A stretch of DNA of 8,147 nt, taken from Atribacterota bacterium (GTDB taxonomy: Bacteria; Atribacterota; Phoenicimicrobiia; Phoenicimicrobiales; Phoenicimicrobiaceae). The notes under the pieces were generated by a model, which had not been told where the DNA came from, did not search any database, and saw only the letters and a program-made list of their open reading frames with translations. Location of the stretch: contig DAOUTX010000042.1 in assembly GCA_030668465.1 (NCBI GenBank), forward strand, positions 1 through 8,147, read 5' to 3'. Numbering within the stretch: position 1 is the stretch's first letter; every line of letters begins with the position of its first letter. Positions 1-5,047 of this stretch are shown piece after piece. Both the position numbers and the translations under genes were made by a program.

Positions 1-40
1 ACTAACAATCGAAAACTGTAAACCTGTATTAATAAGCAAG

Positions 41-56
41 CGTTCCACGTGGAACA
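41..56. other. parS-like centromere site (ParB binding palindrome)
   Basis: The core GTTCCACGTGGAAC at 42-55 is a perfect 14-bp palindrome. The 16-mer 41-56 differs at one end position from TGTTCCACGTGGAACA, a close variant of the chromosomal parS consensus TGTTtCACGTGaAACA. It lies about 270 bp upstream of parA, and chromosomal parS sites often sit close to parAB and the replication origin. Role (known for the family): nucleation of ParB loading and CTP-dependent spreading. That it is used here is an inference from the match and the location. Confidence 0.88.
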
Positions 57-120
57 TTAATTATCATGAACAAATGTTCTTTTTATAATTTCTGTACAAT
101 CTAATACTCACTTAAATAGT

Positions 121-126
121 TATAAT
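121..126 (+). promoter_or_regulatory. Possible -10 box for the parAB transcript
   Basis: TATAAT at 121-126 matches the sigma-70/sigma-A -10 consensus exactly. No good -35 hexamer stands at the usual 16-18 bp distance; TGTACA at 93-98 is too far away (22 bp). In DNA this AT-rich such a match can arise by chance. If real, the transcript would have a leader of about 190 nt containing the hairpin at 160-209. Confidence 0.25.
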
Positions 127-146
127 TTAATTGTATGTCTTGATTT

Positions 147-210
147 GTTAGTTGTTATTTGGTTAGTCAGTTAGCCGGTTTACCAGTTAAGACAAAGACT
201 GGCTGACCAT
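147..210. repeat. Degenerate 8-bp periodic repeat
   Basis: Eight successive 8-bp words can be read without a gap from 147 to 210. The best conserved pair is TTAGTCAG (163-170) and TTAGCCGG (171-178), followed by TTTACCAG (179-186). The words drift towards the 3' end, where AAGACTGG (195-202) and CTGACCAT (203-210) read partly as the complement of the early ones. The same kind of octamer array appears before thrC (6153-6200). Confidence 0.6.
160..209 (+). promoter_or_regulatory. Candidate RNA hairpin in the parA leader
   Basis: Bases 160-172 and 197-209 can form 13 uninterrupted pairs as RNA, of which three are G-U, around a 24-nt loop. The 5' arm contains GGTTAGTCAGTT (161-172) and the 3' arm GACTGGCTGACC (197-208). 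The stem lies inside the octamer-periodic stretch, so it may simply reflect inverted copies of the repeat word. No U-run follows, so it does not look like a terminator. A regulatory role is speculative. Confidence 0.4.
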
Positions 211-242
211 ATTATTTTGCATCTATAAAGGGAAAAATAACA

Positions 243-256
243 ACTATCGACTAATT
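243..256 (+). repeat. Intergenic element copy 1 (diverged)
   Basis: ACTATCGACTAATT at 243-256 is a diverged copy of the element whose core in the later gaps is CACTAACGACTAATTTAA. It lies 23 bp before the better copy at 280-294, so the parA leader holds two copies in tandem. Confidence 0.45.
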
Positions 257-279
257 AATTTTGTAATTTGCATTTTGTG

Positions 280-294
280 CTAACGACTAATTTA
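280..294 (+). repeat. Intergenic element copy 2 (upstream of parA)
   Basis: CTAACGACTAATTTA at 280-294 is identical over 15 bp to the copies at 2195-2217 and 6132-6154, but lacks their 5' TTATTCA part. It ends 31 bp before the parA start codon. Together with the preceding G it is also complementary to 163-175, apart from one bulged base. Confidence 0.6.
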
Positions 295-325
295 TAACCA
301 GGGGAATCATTTTAGGAGAATATTT

Positions 326-1087
326 ATGACCAAAGTCTTGGCAATCACCAACCAAAAAGGTGGAGTGGGCAAAACCACTACTGCAGTAAATCTAAGTACT
401 TCTATTGCCCTACATAAAAGAAAAACATTATTAATAGATATAGACCCCCAGGGAAATGCCAGCACCGGCATAGGTTTGGATAAAATAAGAGTTAAAAGAT
501 GTATTTATGATGTTTTGATTAATAAAGCACCGGTTAAAGAGATTATTTTACCGACTCAGGTAAAAAATTTAGATGTTTTGCCTTCTACCATTCAATTGGC
601 TGGAGCAGAAATAGAATTAGTTAATTATATCTCTCGGGAAAACAAATTAAAACACGCAATTAAACCAATAAAGGATGATTATGATTATGTAATTATTGAT
701 TGCCCCCCTTCTCTGGGTCTTTTAACTCTAAACTCTCTTACTGCTGCCGATGCGGTTATTATTCCCATACAGTGTGAATATTATGCCCTAGAAGGTATTG
801 GGCAATTACTAAATACTATAAATTTAGTCAGGGAAAACCTGAATTCATCTTTAGAAATCGAAGGTATTCTACTGACCATGTATGATAACCGCACAAATCT
901 TTCCCGCGATGTTGTTAGGGAAGTTAAAAAATATTTTAAGGGAAAGATATTCAAAGCAGTTGTCCCACGAAATGTCAGAGTGAGCGAAGCCCCCAGCTAC
1001 GGTAAACCGGTTGTGTTATATGATGCAAAATCCAAAGGGGCAATAGCCTATAAAAAATTAGCCCGAGAGGTGATATCAAATGATTAA
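326..1087 (+). CDS. parA: Chromosome partitioning ATPase ParA (Soj family)
   Basis: This is the deviant-Walker ATPase that works with ParB and parS to separate newly replicated origins; it binds the nucleoid as an ATP dimer and is released when ParB triggers hydrolysis. The 253-residue protein has the deviant Walker A motif KGGVGKTT at 11-18 with both lysines, the A' motif IDIDPQGN at 37-44 and Walker B VIIDCPPS at 122-129. The segment VPRNVRVSEAPSYGKPV at 213-229 is characteristic of chromosomal ParA. The length matches B. subtilis Soj, and there is no N-terminal DNA-binding extension as in plasmid P1-type ParA. ATG start at 326 follows AGGAG (314-318) at 7 bp. It overlaps parB by 8 bp, implying coupled translation. 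In some Firmicutes Soj also regulates DnaA; that cannot be judged here. Confidence 0.98.
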   Translation: MTKVLAITNQKGGVGKTTTAVNLSTSIALHKRKTLLIDIDPQGNASTGIGLDKIRVKRCIYDVLINKAPVKEIILPTQVKNLDVLPSTIQLAGAEIELVNYISRENKLKHAIKPIKDDYDYVIIDCPPSLGLLTLNSLTAADAVIIPIQCEYYALEGIGQLLNTINLVRENLNSSLEIEGILLTMYDNRTNLSRDVVREVKKYFKGKIFKAVVPRNVRVSEAPSYGKPVVLYDAKSKGAIAYKKLAREVISND

Positions 1088-1928
1088 AAGAGGATTGGGA
1101 AAAGGGTTAGAGGCTCTTATCCCCAAGGCTGAGCACAAGGAAAAAGGACTTGTTATTGAGATGGACGTAGAAAGCTTAATCTCTAACATTTTTCAGCCCC
1201 GTAAAAATTTTGATAAAGAAAAAATGGAAGAACTGAAAGGGTCAGTTAAGAAACACGGAATAATCCAACCGATCGTAGTAAGGAAAATAGCTAATGGATA
1301 TGAGATGGTCGCCGGAGAGCGGAGGTTAAAGGCGGCCAAAGAGATCGGGCTAAGGAAGATACCGGCAATTATTAAAAACATTAACAATGAAAAAAGTTTA
1401 GAAATTGCTTTAGTAGAAAACATTCAAAGAGAAGATCTTAATCCTGTTGAGCAGGCAAATGCCTTCAAAAGATTGATAGATGAGTTTAAACTTACCCAAC
1501 AAGAATTAGCAGAGGCAACCGGAAAGAGTAGGGCTTTGGTCACCAATACCATCAGGCTATTAAAACTGAATCCGGAGATACAAAAAAATATTTCTGAAGG
1601 GAAAATATCCTTTGGCCACGCTAAATTATTATTAAGCATAGAAGATGAAGAAGTTCAAAAAGCAGTGTGTGACAGAATAATAGCTAATGATTTATCAGTA
1701 AGAGACACCGAGCGCCTGATTAAAAACATTGAAAAGGTGCAAAAAAAGCAATTTAAAGTTAAGAATATTACCATTGAGCGCTTCCCCGAGGTAGAGGGAA
1801 AATTAAGAGATATTTTAGGGACTAAGATAAGTATATTATATGACGGCAAGAAAGGGAATATAAGTATAGAATTTTATGGCAAAGAAGATTTGCGAAGAAT
1901 TGCTGGTCTGCTGTTAAAAGAAAAATAA
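1080..1928 (+). CDS. parB: Chromosome partitioning protein ParB (Spo0J family)
   Basis: ParB is the CTP-dependent clamp that loads at parS, slides along DNA, activates ParA and helps load condensin. At 282 residues it equals B. subtilis Spo0J in length. The N-terminal GLGKGLEALIP (5-15) is the conserved ParA-activating peptide. The CTP-binding domain holds GERRLKAA (79-86) and ENIQREDLNP (113-122). A helix-turn-helix follows at about 139-163 (LTQQELAEATGKSRALV), and the C-terminal 50 or so residues fit the dimerisation domain. The ATG at 1080 lies inside the parA end, with GAGGTG (1066-1071) as ribosome binding site. The nearest likely target is the palindrome at 41-56. No gene follows for 386 bp, so parAB appears to be a two-gene operon. 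Confidence 0.98.
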   Translation: MIKRGLGKGLEALIPKAEHKEKGLVIEMDVESLISNIFQPRKNFDKEKMEELKGSVKKHGIIQPIVVRKIANGYEMVAGERRLKAAKEIGLRKIPAIIKNINNEKSLEIALVENIQREDLNPVEQANAFKRLIDEFKLTQQELAEATGKSRALVTNTIRLLKLNPEIQKNISEGKISFGHAKLLLSIEDEEVQKAVCDRIIANDLSVRDTERLIKNIEKVQKKQFKVKNITIERFPEVEGKLRDILGTKISILYDGKKGNISIEFYGKEDLRRIAGLLLKEK

Positions 1929-1948
1929 AGACAGTTGTTAATTAATTA

Positions 1949-2073
1949 GTATATCGTATATCGGAAAGAAAAAAAGAAGCCAGGAACCAAATTCGTATCT
2001 CGTGTCTCGTGAACGGTATCGCGTAAAAAAAAGAAGCCAGAAGCCAGAATGAAATCGTATCGAGTATCGTGTT
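1949..2073. repeat. Degenerate 7-bp periodic repeats
   Basis: Several short runs keep a 7-bp period while the word changes: GTATATC twice at 1949-1962, CGTATCT and CGTGTCT at 1994-2007 with further CGT-type words to 2028, AGAAGCC twice at 2032-2045, and then TCGAGTA and TCGTGTT at 2060-2073. A 15-bp direct repeat, seven A's followed by GAAGCCAG, occurs at 1969-1983 and 2026-2040. None of it is open-frame-like. The same periodicity dominates the gaps at 4596-5047 and 5852-6231. Confidence 0.65.
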
Positions 2074-2155
2074 AAAAAAGTCAAAATCTAAGAGTGGAGA
2101 CGCGATGAGATATATCTTGTCCAAAGCACAAACGGACGTTCACTGTTTTCACGAG

Positions 2156-2171
2156 GACAGGTCCACCTGTC
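2156..2171. repeat. Perfect short palindrome
   Basis: GACAGGT (2156-2162) and ACCTGTC (2165-2171) are exact inverted repeats separated by CC; read as a hairpin it gives six pairs with a TCCA loop. It is more GC-rich than its surroundings. No T-run follows, so it is not a typical terminator. It could be an operator for a dimeric regulator or a remnant of a small element; nothing in the sequence decides. Confidence 0.5.
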
Positions 2172-2194
2172 TAGCTGTACGCCCCACGCTATAT

Positions 2195-2217
2195 TTATTC
2201 ACTAACGACTAATTTAA
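2195..2217 (+). repeat. Intergenic element copy 3 (upstream of amaP)
   Basis: Over 23 bp this copy is identical to the one at 6132-6154; it begins TTATTCA and ends with the core CACTAACGACTAATTTAA (2200-2217). It ends 97 bp before the amaP start codon. The preceding CCCCACGC (2182-2189) resembles TCCACGC (4974-4980) that precedes the copy in the next long gap, so the shared block may be longer than the core. It runs directly into TAAC repeated four times (2215-2230). Confidence 0.7.
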
Positions 2218-2254
2218 CTAACTAACTAACGAATCAAGATACACAATTAGAGAA

Positions 2255-2283
2255 CTTAAACCCTAATACTGTAGAGTTATAAT
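2255..2283 (+). promoter_or_regulatory. Candidate promoter of the amaP-asp23 operon
   Basis: TATAAT at 2278-2283 is a perfect -10 hexamer, with CTTAAA at 2255-2260 (three of six matches to TTGACA) exactly 17 bp upstream. It lies 31 bp before the amaP start codon, giving a short leader with AAAGGA (2299-2304) as ribosome binding site. The Staphylococcus asp23 operon is driven by sigma-B; no GTTTAA/GGGTAT pair of that kind is visible here. Confidence 0.45.
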
Positions 2284-2314
2284 AGGTAAGATAAAATAGA
2301 AAGGATGGTTTAAA

Positions 2315-2863
2315 ATGAGCAAAGGGAGTTTTAATAATTTAATTTTTGTTCTGTTTTTAGTAGTTGTAATTTTTATCTCCGGGATTTTTTTGGCTCTTTC
2401 TTTAAGGTTATTTTCCTTGGAAAGTTTTTTCTCTAAAACAAACTATTTGATCTACTCCAATCTCTTCAACCAAATTATTTTGGGTTTAGCGGGGGCTTTA
2501 TTAATTTTTTTGGCTATCTATTTAATCTGGCAAAAAACCCAAATTGATAAGGGAAATTTATCCGCAGTTCAAAAGACTTCATTTGGGGAAATTAAAATTT
2601 CTATCGGGTCTATAAAACATTTAATCTTAAAAGTGGTTAAAGGGATGGGAGAGATTACGGAAACGAGACCAGAAGTAAATATTTTAAAGCCCGGAGGAAT
2701 AAATATAGATCTTCATCTTTCCGTAAAGCAGGATGTAAACATTCCGGAACTTTCAGAGAAAATTCAACGAAAATTAAAAGAATATTTCTTAGAAACAAGC
2801 GGGATAGAAACGAAAGAAATTAAAATACACATAGATAAAATATTTTACGAAAACAAAAAATAG
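2315..2863 (+). CDS. amaP: Alkaline shock response membrane anchor protein AmaP
   Basis: The 182-residue protein has two hydrophobic segments near the N-terminus (about 9-31 and 51-72) and then a soluble domain that looks like a short Asp23-type fold (about 90-177): alternating beta-strand-like stretches such as GGINIDLHLSV (127-137), an amphipathic helix with PELSEKIQRKLKEYF (144-158), and a final strand EIKIHIDKIF. In Staphylococcus aureus AmaP recruits Asp23 to the membrane; the same role is inferred here because an Asp23 gene follows after 36 bp. Both termini are expected on the cytoplasmic side. It is first in a probable three-gene operon behind the -10 box at 2278-2283. The assignment rests on topology, the Asp23-like domain and the neighbour. 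Confidence 0.88.
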   Translation: MSKGSFNNLIFVLFLVVVIFISGIFLALSLRLFSLESFFSKTNYLIYSNLFNQIILGLAGALLIFLAIYLIWQKTQIDKGNLSAVQKTSFGEIKISIGSIKHLILKVVKGMGEITETRPEVNILKPGGINIDLHLSVKQDVNIPELSEKIQRKLKEYFLETSGIETKEIKIHIDKIFYENKK

Positions 2864-2899
2864 TTTAATTAAATTTTTTAAAAAGTGTGGTGAATAAGA

Positions 2900-3343
2900 A
2901 TGTCAGATAAACAGGTTGTTAAAGGCAATCCCCAAGAGCAAGAATTAGGGAATATAACGGTTTCTAAAGAGGTAGTAGCTGTAATTGCTGCTTTAGAAAC
3001 TATAAAAATTAGAGGAGTAGTCGGTATCACCAGCGGGTATAAGGGTAAATCACCCAATATATTGTCCCGGAAGGACCTGGCTAAGGGCGTGGAAGTGTGG
3101 ATGAAGTCGGGAGAAGCGGCAATTACGATTCCCATTATTACCGCTTACGAAGTAGGAATTTTTAATGTAGCTGAAGAGGTACAACGTGGAGTAAAAAACG
3201 CTATCTGTTCCATGACTGGCTTAAAAGTTCTTAAGGTTGATGTTAATGTAAAGGGGATTAAATTCAAAGAGGAAAAAAAGAAAATAAAGAAAGAAATAAA
3301 GAAAGAAGTAAAGAAAGAAACGCAGAAAAAAGCAAAAAAATAA
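2900..3343 (+). CDS. Asp23/Gls24 family envelope stress response protein
   Basis: A 147-residue cytoplasmic protein of the Asp23/Gls24 family (DUF322). The family pattern is visible: GNITVSKEVVAVIAALETIKIRGVVGITSG (17-46, strand-helix-turn), a strand-rich middle with GVEVWMKSGEAAITIPIIT (63-81), the helix with VAEEVQRGVKNAICSMTGL (90-108), and the closing strand KVDVNVKGIKF (112-122). In S. aureus Asp23 forms a membrane-associated layer held by AmaP, and its loss induces a cell-wall stress response. The C-terminus is unusual: residues 123-147 are almost only K and E, with a K-K-E-x tetrapeptide repeated in tandem. ATG start at 2900 follows GGTGA (2889-2893). The next gene begins 31 bp later. 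Confidence 0.94.
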   Translation: MSDKQVVKGNPQEQELGNITVSKEVVAVIAALETIKIRGVVGITSGYKGKSPNILSRKDLAKGVEVWMKSGEAAITIPIITAYEVGIFNVAEEVQRGVKNAICSMTGLKVLKVDVNVKGIKFKEEKKKIKKEIKKEVKKETQKKAKK

Positions 3344-3374
3344 ATCACAGAAAGAATAAATTGGTGAAATTAAA

Positions 3375-4595
3375 GTGACAGAAATTATAAAATTATTAGT
3401 AGTAATCGCTGTAATTATTTTCTTAATAAGAAAGAAATGGAATTTGGGATATATTATACTTCTGTCCACCTTATTGTTAGGGTTATTGTTCGAATCGAAC
3501 CCCAAAGAAATAGGAATTAATTTTGTACGGGCGATAATGGACCCAGTAACTATTAGATTAACCGGAATAATTGTACTGGTTTATATTCTAGGTGGAGTTT
3601 TAAGACGCGTAGGAAGTTTAAGAGACTTAGTTGATTCCCTTCGGGGACTGGTTAAAGATTATAGACTTATATTGGCTTTTATCCCGGCTTTATTAGGCTT
3701 GATTCCCATGCCCGCAGGAGCGATATTTTCTGCCCCCATGGTTAAAGAAGTAGGAGACCGGGTAGTACTCACCCCCGAAGAGGGTGCTTTTGCAAATTAT
3801 TGGTTCCGTCACATTTGGGAGTTTGTCTGGCCTCTATTTCCGGGTATCATATTATTTGCCGGCATATTAAAAGTAGAAATTCAAGAAGTTATCTTGGTTC
3901 AATTTCCTCTAACTATTGCAACCGTGATAGTAGGCTTTATTTGGGAATATAAAAATTTAAGAAAAGATACCACACTTATTAACAAAAAAGATATTTTATT
4001 TAATTTAAAAAAATTATTTTTTGGGATCTGGCCTATTCTGCTTATTATAATTTTGGTGCTGGGGACAAAAACAGATCTATTGTTTTCCTTCGCAATAGTT
4101 ATTCTGTCTTTAATTTTCTTAAATATAAATAAATTAAATCTAAACATGCTAAGGGAAATTATTAGAAATGATGTGGACTTAAATGTAGTGATTTTAATCA
4201 TTAGTATAATGTTTTTTAAAAGAATGCTCCAGGTTTCGGGAGGGGTAGAGATAATTCCGGAGGCATTTGCCAAATTAGGAATCCACCCTTTTATTGTTTT
4301 ATTTATTATTCCTTTTTTTATCGCTACAATGACTGGGCTAGGTACCGCAGCATTGGGGATAGGACTACCGGTTCTACTCCCGATAATTATTGTTCAAGGA
4401 GAAACAAATCTATATTATGCTATGTTAGCCTTTACCGGTAGTTTTTCGGGAGTAATGATTTCCCCCATGCATTTATGCTTAGTGGTTACCAAAAATTACT
4501 TTAAAGCAGATATGGTGAAAATATATAAAATGCTATTCCTGTCTTTAATAATTATTTCTTTGAGTGCTCTCGTTCTGGTAATAGTTAGAACATAG
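3375..4595 (+). CDS. DUF401 family integral membrane protein, predicted permease
   Basis: A 406-residue polytopic membrane protein that I assign to the DUF401 family. Ten to twelve hydrophobic segments are visible (about 3-18, 24-40, 62-78, 97-115, 151-165, 173-190, 214-231, 236-250, 269-283, 305-320, 325-340, 385-403). Conserved-looking loops rich in G and P are PMPAGAIFSAPMV (111-123), NYWFRHIWEFVWPLFPG (141-157), GLGTAALGIGLP (321-332) and SGVMISPMHLC (358-368); paired re-entrant loops of this style are seen in ion and carboxylate transporters. The substrate is unknown. The start is GTG at 3375, chosen because GGTGA lies at 3363-3367 and an in-frame stop at 3357-3359 excludes a longer form. 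It is last in the amaP-asp23 operon, a position that suggests, but does not prove, a role at the envelope. Confidence 0.88.
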   Translation: MTEIIKLLVVIAVIIFLIRKKWNLGYIILLSTLLLGLLFESNPKEIGINFVRAIMDPVTIRLTGIIVLVYILGGVLRRVGSLRDLVDSLRGLVKDYRLILAFIPALLGLIPMPAGAIFSAPMVKEVGDRVVLTPEEGAFANYWFRHIWEFVWPLFPGIILFAGILKVEIQEVILVQFPLTIATVIVGFIWEYKNLRKDTTLINKKDILFNLKKLFFGIWPILLIIILVLGTKTDLLFSFAIVILSLIFLNINKLNLNMLREIIRNDVDLNVVILIISIMFFKRMLQVSGGVEIIPEAFAKLGIHPFIVLFIIPFFIATMTGLGTAALGIGLPVLLPIIIVQGETNLYYAMLAFTGSFSGVMISPMHLCLVVTKNYFKADMVKIYKMLFLSLIIISLSALVLVIVRT

Positions 4596-4744
4596 TTAAG
4601 AAATATTCAACAATGCATTAAAATTACAATAATTTAATTGTATTGTATAGGAATTCCCTTTATCCGTAAGCCCCAATTAGTAAATAATCGCTAGATTCAA
4701 ATACAGTTTTCAGTTATCGATTATCATTTCACAGCGAAATGCTT

Positions 4745-4865
4745 AAAACGAAAAGCGAAAAATCATAATTCAAAATTCAAAAATTTTTCTCTCAATACTA
4801 AATTTTAAGTTTTAGTTTTTGTTTCTTTGTCTTTTCATTTTGCTATATAGTATAATATAGTATAA
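4745..4865. repeat. Degenerate 7-bp periodic repeats, A-rich then T-rich
   Basis: From 4745 the sequence reads as heptamers beginning AAAACGA and AAAGCGA (4745-4758) and drifting through ATC and TTC variants to 4786. From 4803 a T-rich series begins with TTTTAAG and TTTTAGT (4803-4816) and keeps the 7-bp frame to about 4865, ending in ATATAGT-type words. The word changes step by step, one or two bases at a time, while the spacing stays fixed. Confidence 0.65.
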
Positions 4866-4955
4866 GAGATAAGAAAGATGAAATTCAACAGATAAAAAAA
4901 TATATTTGAATTTTAAATTTTGAGCTATGGATTTACGTTTTGCGCTTTTCGTTTT
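4745..4955. repeat. Distant inverted repeat with 13-bp perfect arms
   Basis: AAAACGAAAAGCG (4745-4757) is the exact reverse complement of CGCTTTTCGTTTT (4943-4955), with 185 bp between the arms. Inside the arms the similarity goes on imperfectly: ATTCAAAATTCAAAA on the left resembles the complement of the AAT/TTT-rich stretch at about 4905-4923 on the right. The layout recalls the ends of a small non-autonomous mobile element, but no target-site duplication is evident and the arms belong to the heptamer arrays. Confidence 0.45.
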
Positions 4956-4980
4956 TCGCTATATAATATACGCTCCACGC
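4932..4980. repeat. Degenerate 7-bp periodic repeat with a phased CG
   Basis: Seven successive 7-bp words run from 4932 to 4980. Six of the seven have CG at the fifth and sixth positions, for example TTTTCGT (4946-4952), TTTTCGC (4953-4959) and TCCACGC (4974-4980); the exception is the AT-only fifth word. It leads directly into the intergenic element at 4986. Confidence 0.65.
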
Positions 4981-4985
4981 CAGGT

Positions 4986-5008
4986 TTATTCACTATCAGC
5001 TAATTTAT
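4986..5008 (+). repeat. Intergenic element copy 4 (upstream of the HD gene)
   Basis: TTATTCACTA at the 5' end and CTAATTTA at the 3' end match copies 3 and 5; the middle reads TCAG in place of ACGA, so the copy has diverged by three bases there plus the last base. It ends 39 bp before the HD gene's start codon and has the same orientation as the others. Confidence 0.6.
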
Positions 5009-5047
5009 CTGTGTAATCATATTATATATAAATAGGGGGATGAGAAC

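Larger units (their letters stand above)
1..325. other. Non-coding leader region upstream of parA
   Basis: No credible gene lies in these 325 bases. The stretch holds, in order, a parS-like palindrome (41-56), an AT-rich part with a possible -10 box (121-126), an octamer-periodic stretch (147-210) that can fold into a hairpin (160-209), and two copies of the intergenic element seen elsewhere in the window (243-256 and 280-294). The ribosome binding site of parA (AGGAG, 314-318) closes it. Nothing shows which gene lies further upstream. Confidence 0.7.
1929..2314. other. Non-coding region between parB and amaP
   Basis: This 386-bp gap has no convincing gene. It holds heptamer-periodic DNA (1949-2073) with a 15-bp direct repeat, a perfect 7-bp-arm palindrome (2156-2171), an intergenic element copy (2195-2217) that runs into four TAAC units (2215-2230), and a candidate promoter (2255-2283). 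No stem with a T-run ends the parAB transcript. A 35-codon ORF at 2105-2212 is mentioned among the rejected items. Confidence 0.65.
4596..5047. other. Non-coding region between the permease and the HD gene
   Basis: The longest gap (452 bp) is very AT-rich and contains no gene. It has a weak 6-bp inverted repeat (TACAAT 4625-4630, ATTGTA 4637-4642) without a T-run, two blocks of heptamer-periodic DNA (4745-4865 and 4932-4980), a 13-bp inverted repeat joining these blocks, and an intergenic element copy (4986-5008). The HD gene's ribosome binding site, AGGGGG at 5034-5039, is at the end. No promoter could be assigned with any confidence. Confidence 0.65.

Noticed and set aside
2105..2212. A 35-codon ORF with GGAG five bases upstream, between parB and amaP
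   Set aside because: It crosses the palindrome and ends inside the shared intergenic element, has no recognisable protein pattern, and is no longer than expected by chance.
3145..3505. Minus-strand ORFs rich in phenylalanine opposite the asp23 end
   Set aside because: They are the complement of the A-rich codons of the lysine-rich tail and of the permease start, with no support as genes.
4625..4642. Inverted repeat TACAAT/ATTGTA as terminator of the amaP operon
   Set aside because: Only six A-T-rich pairs, and no T-run follows; such repeats are expected by chance in this DNA.
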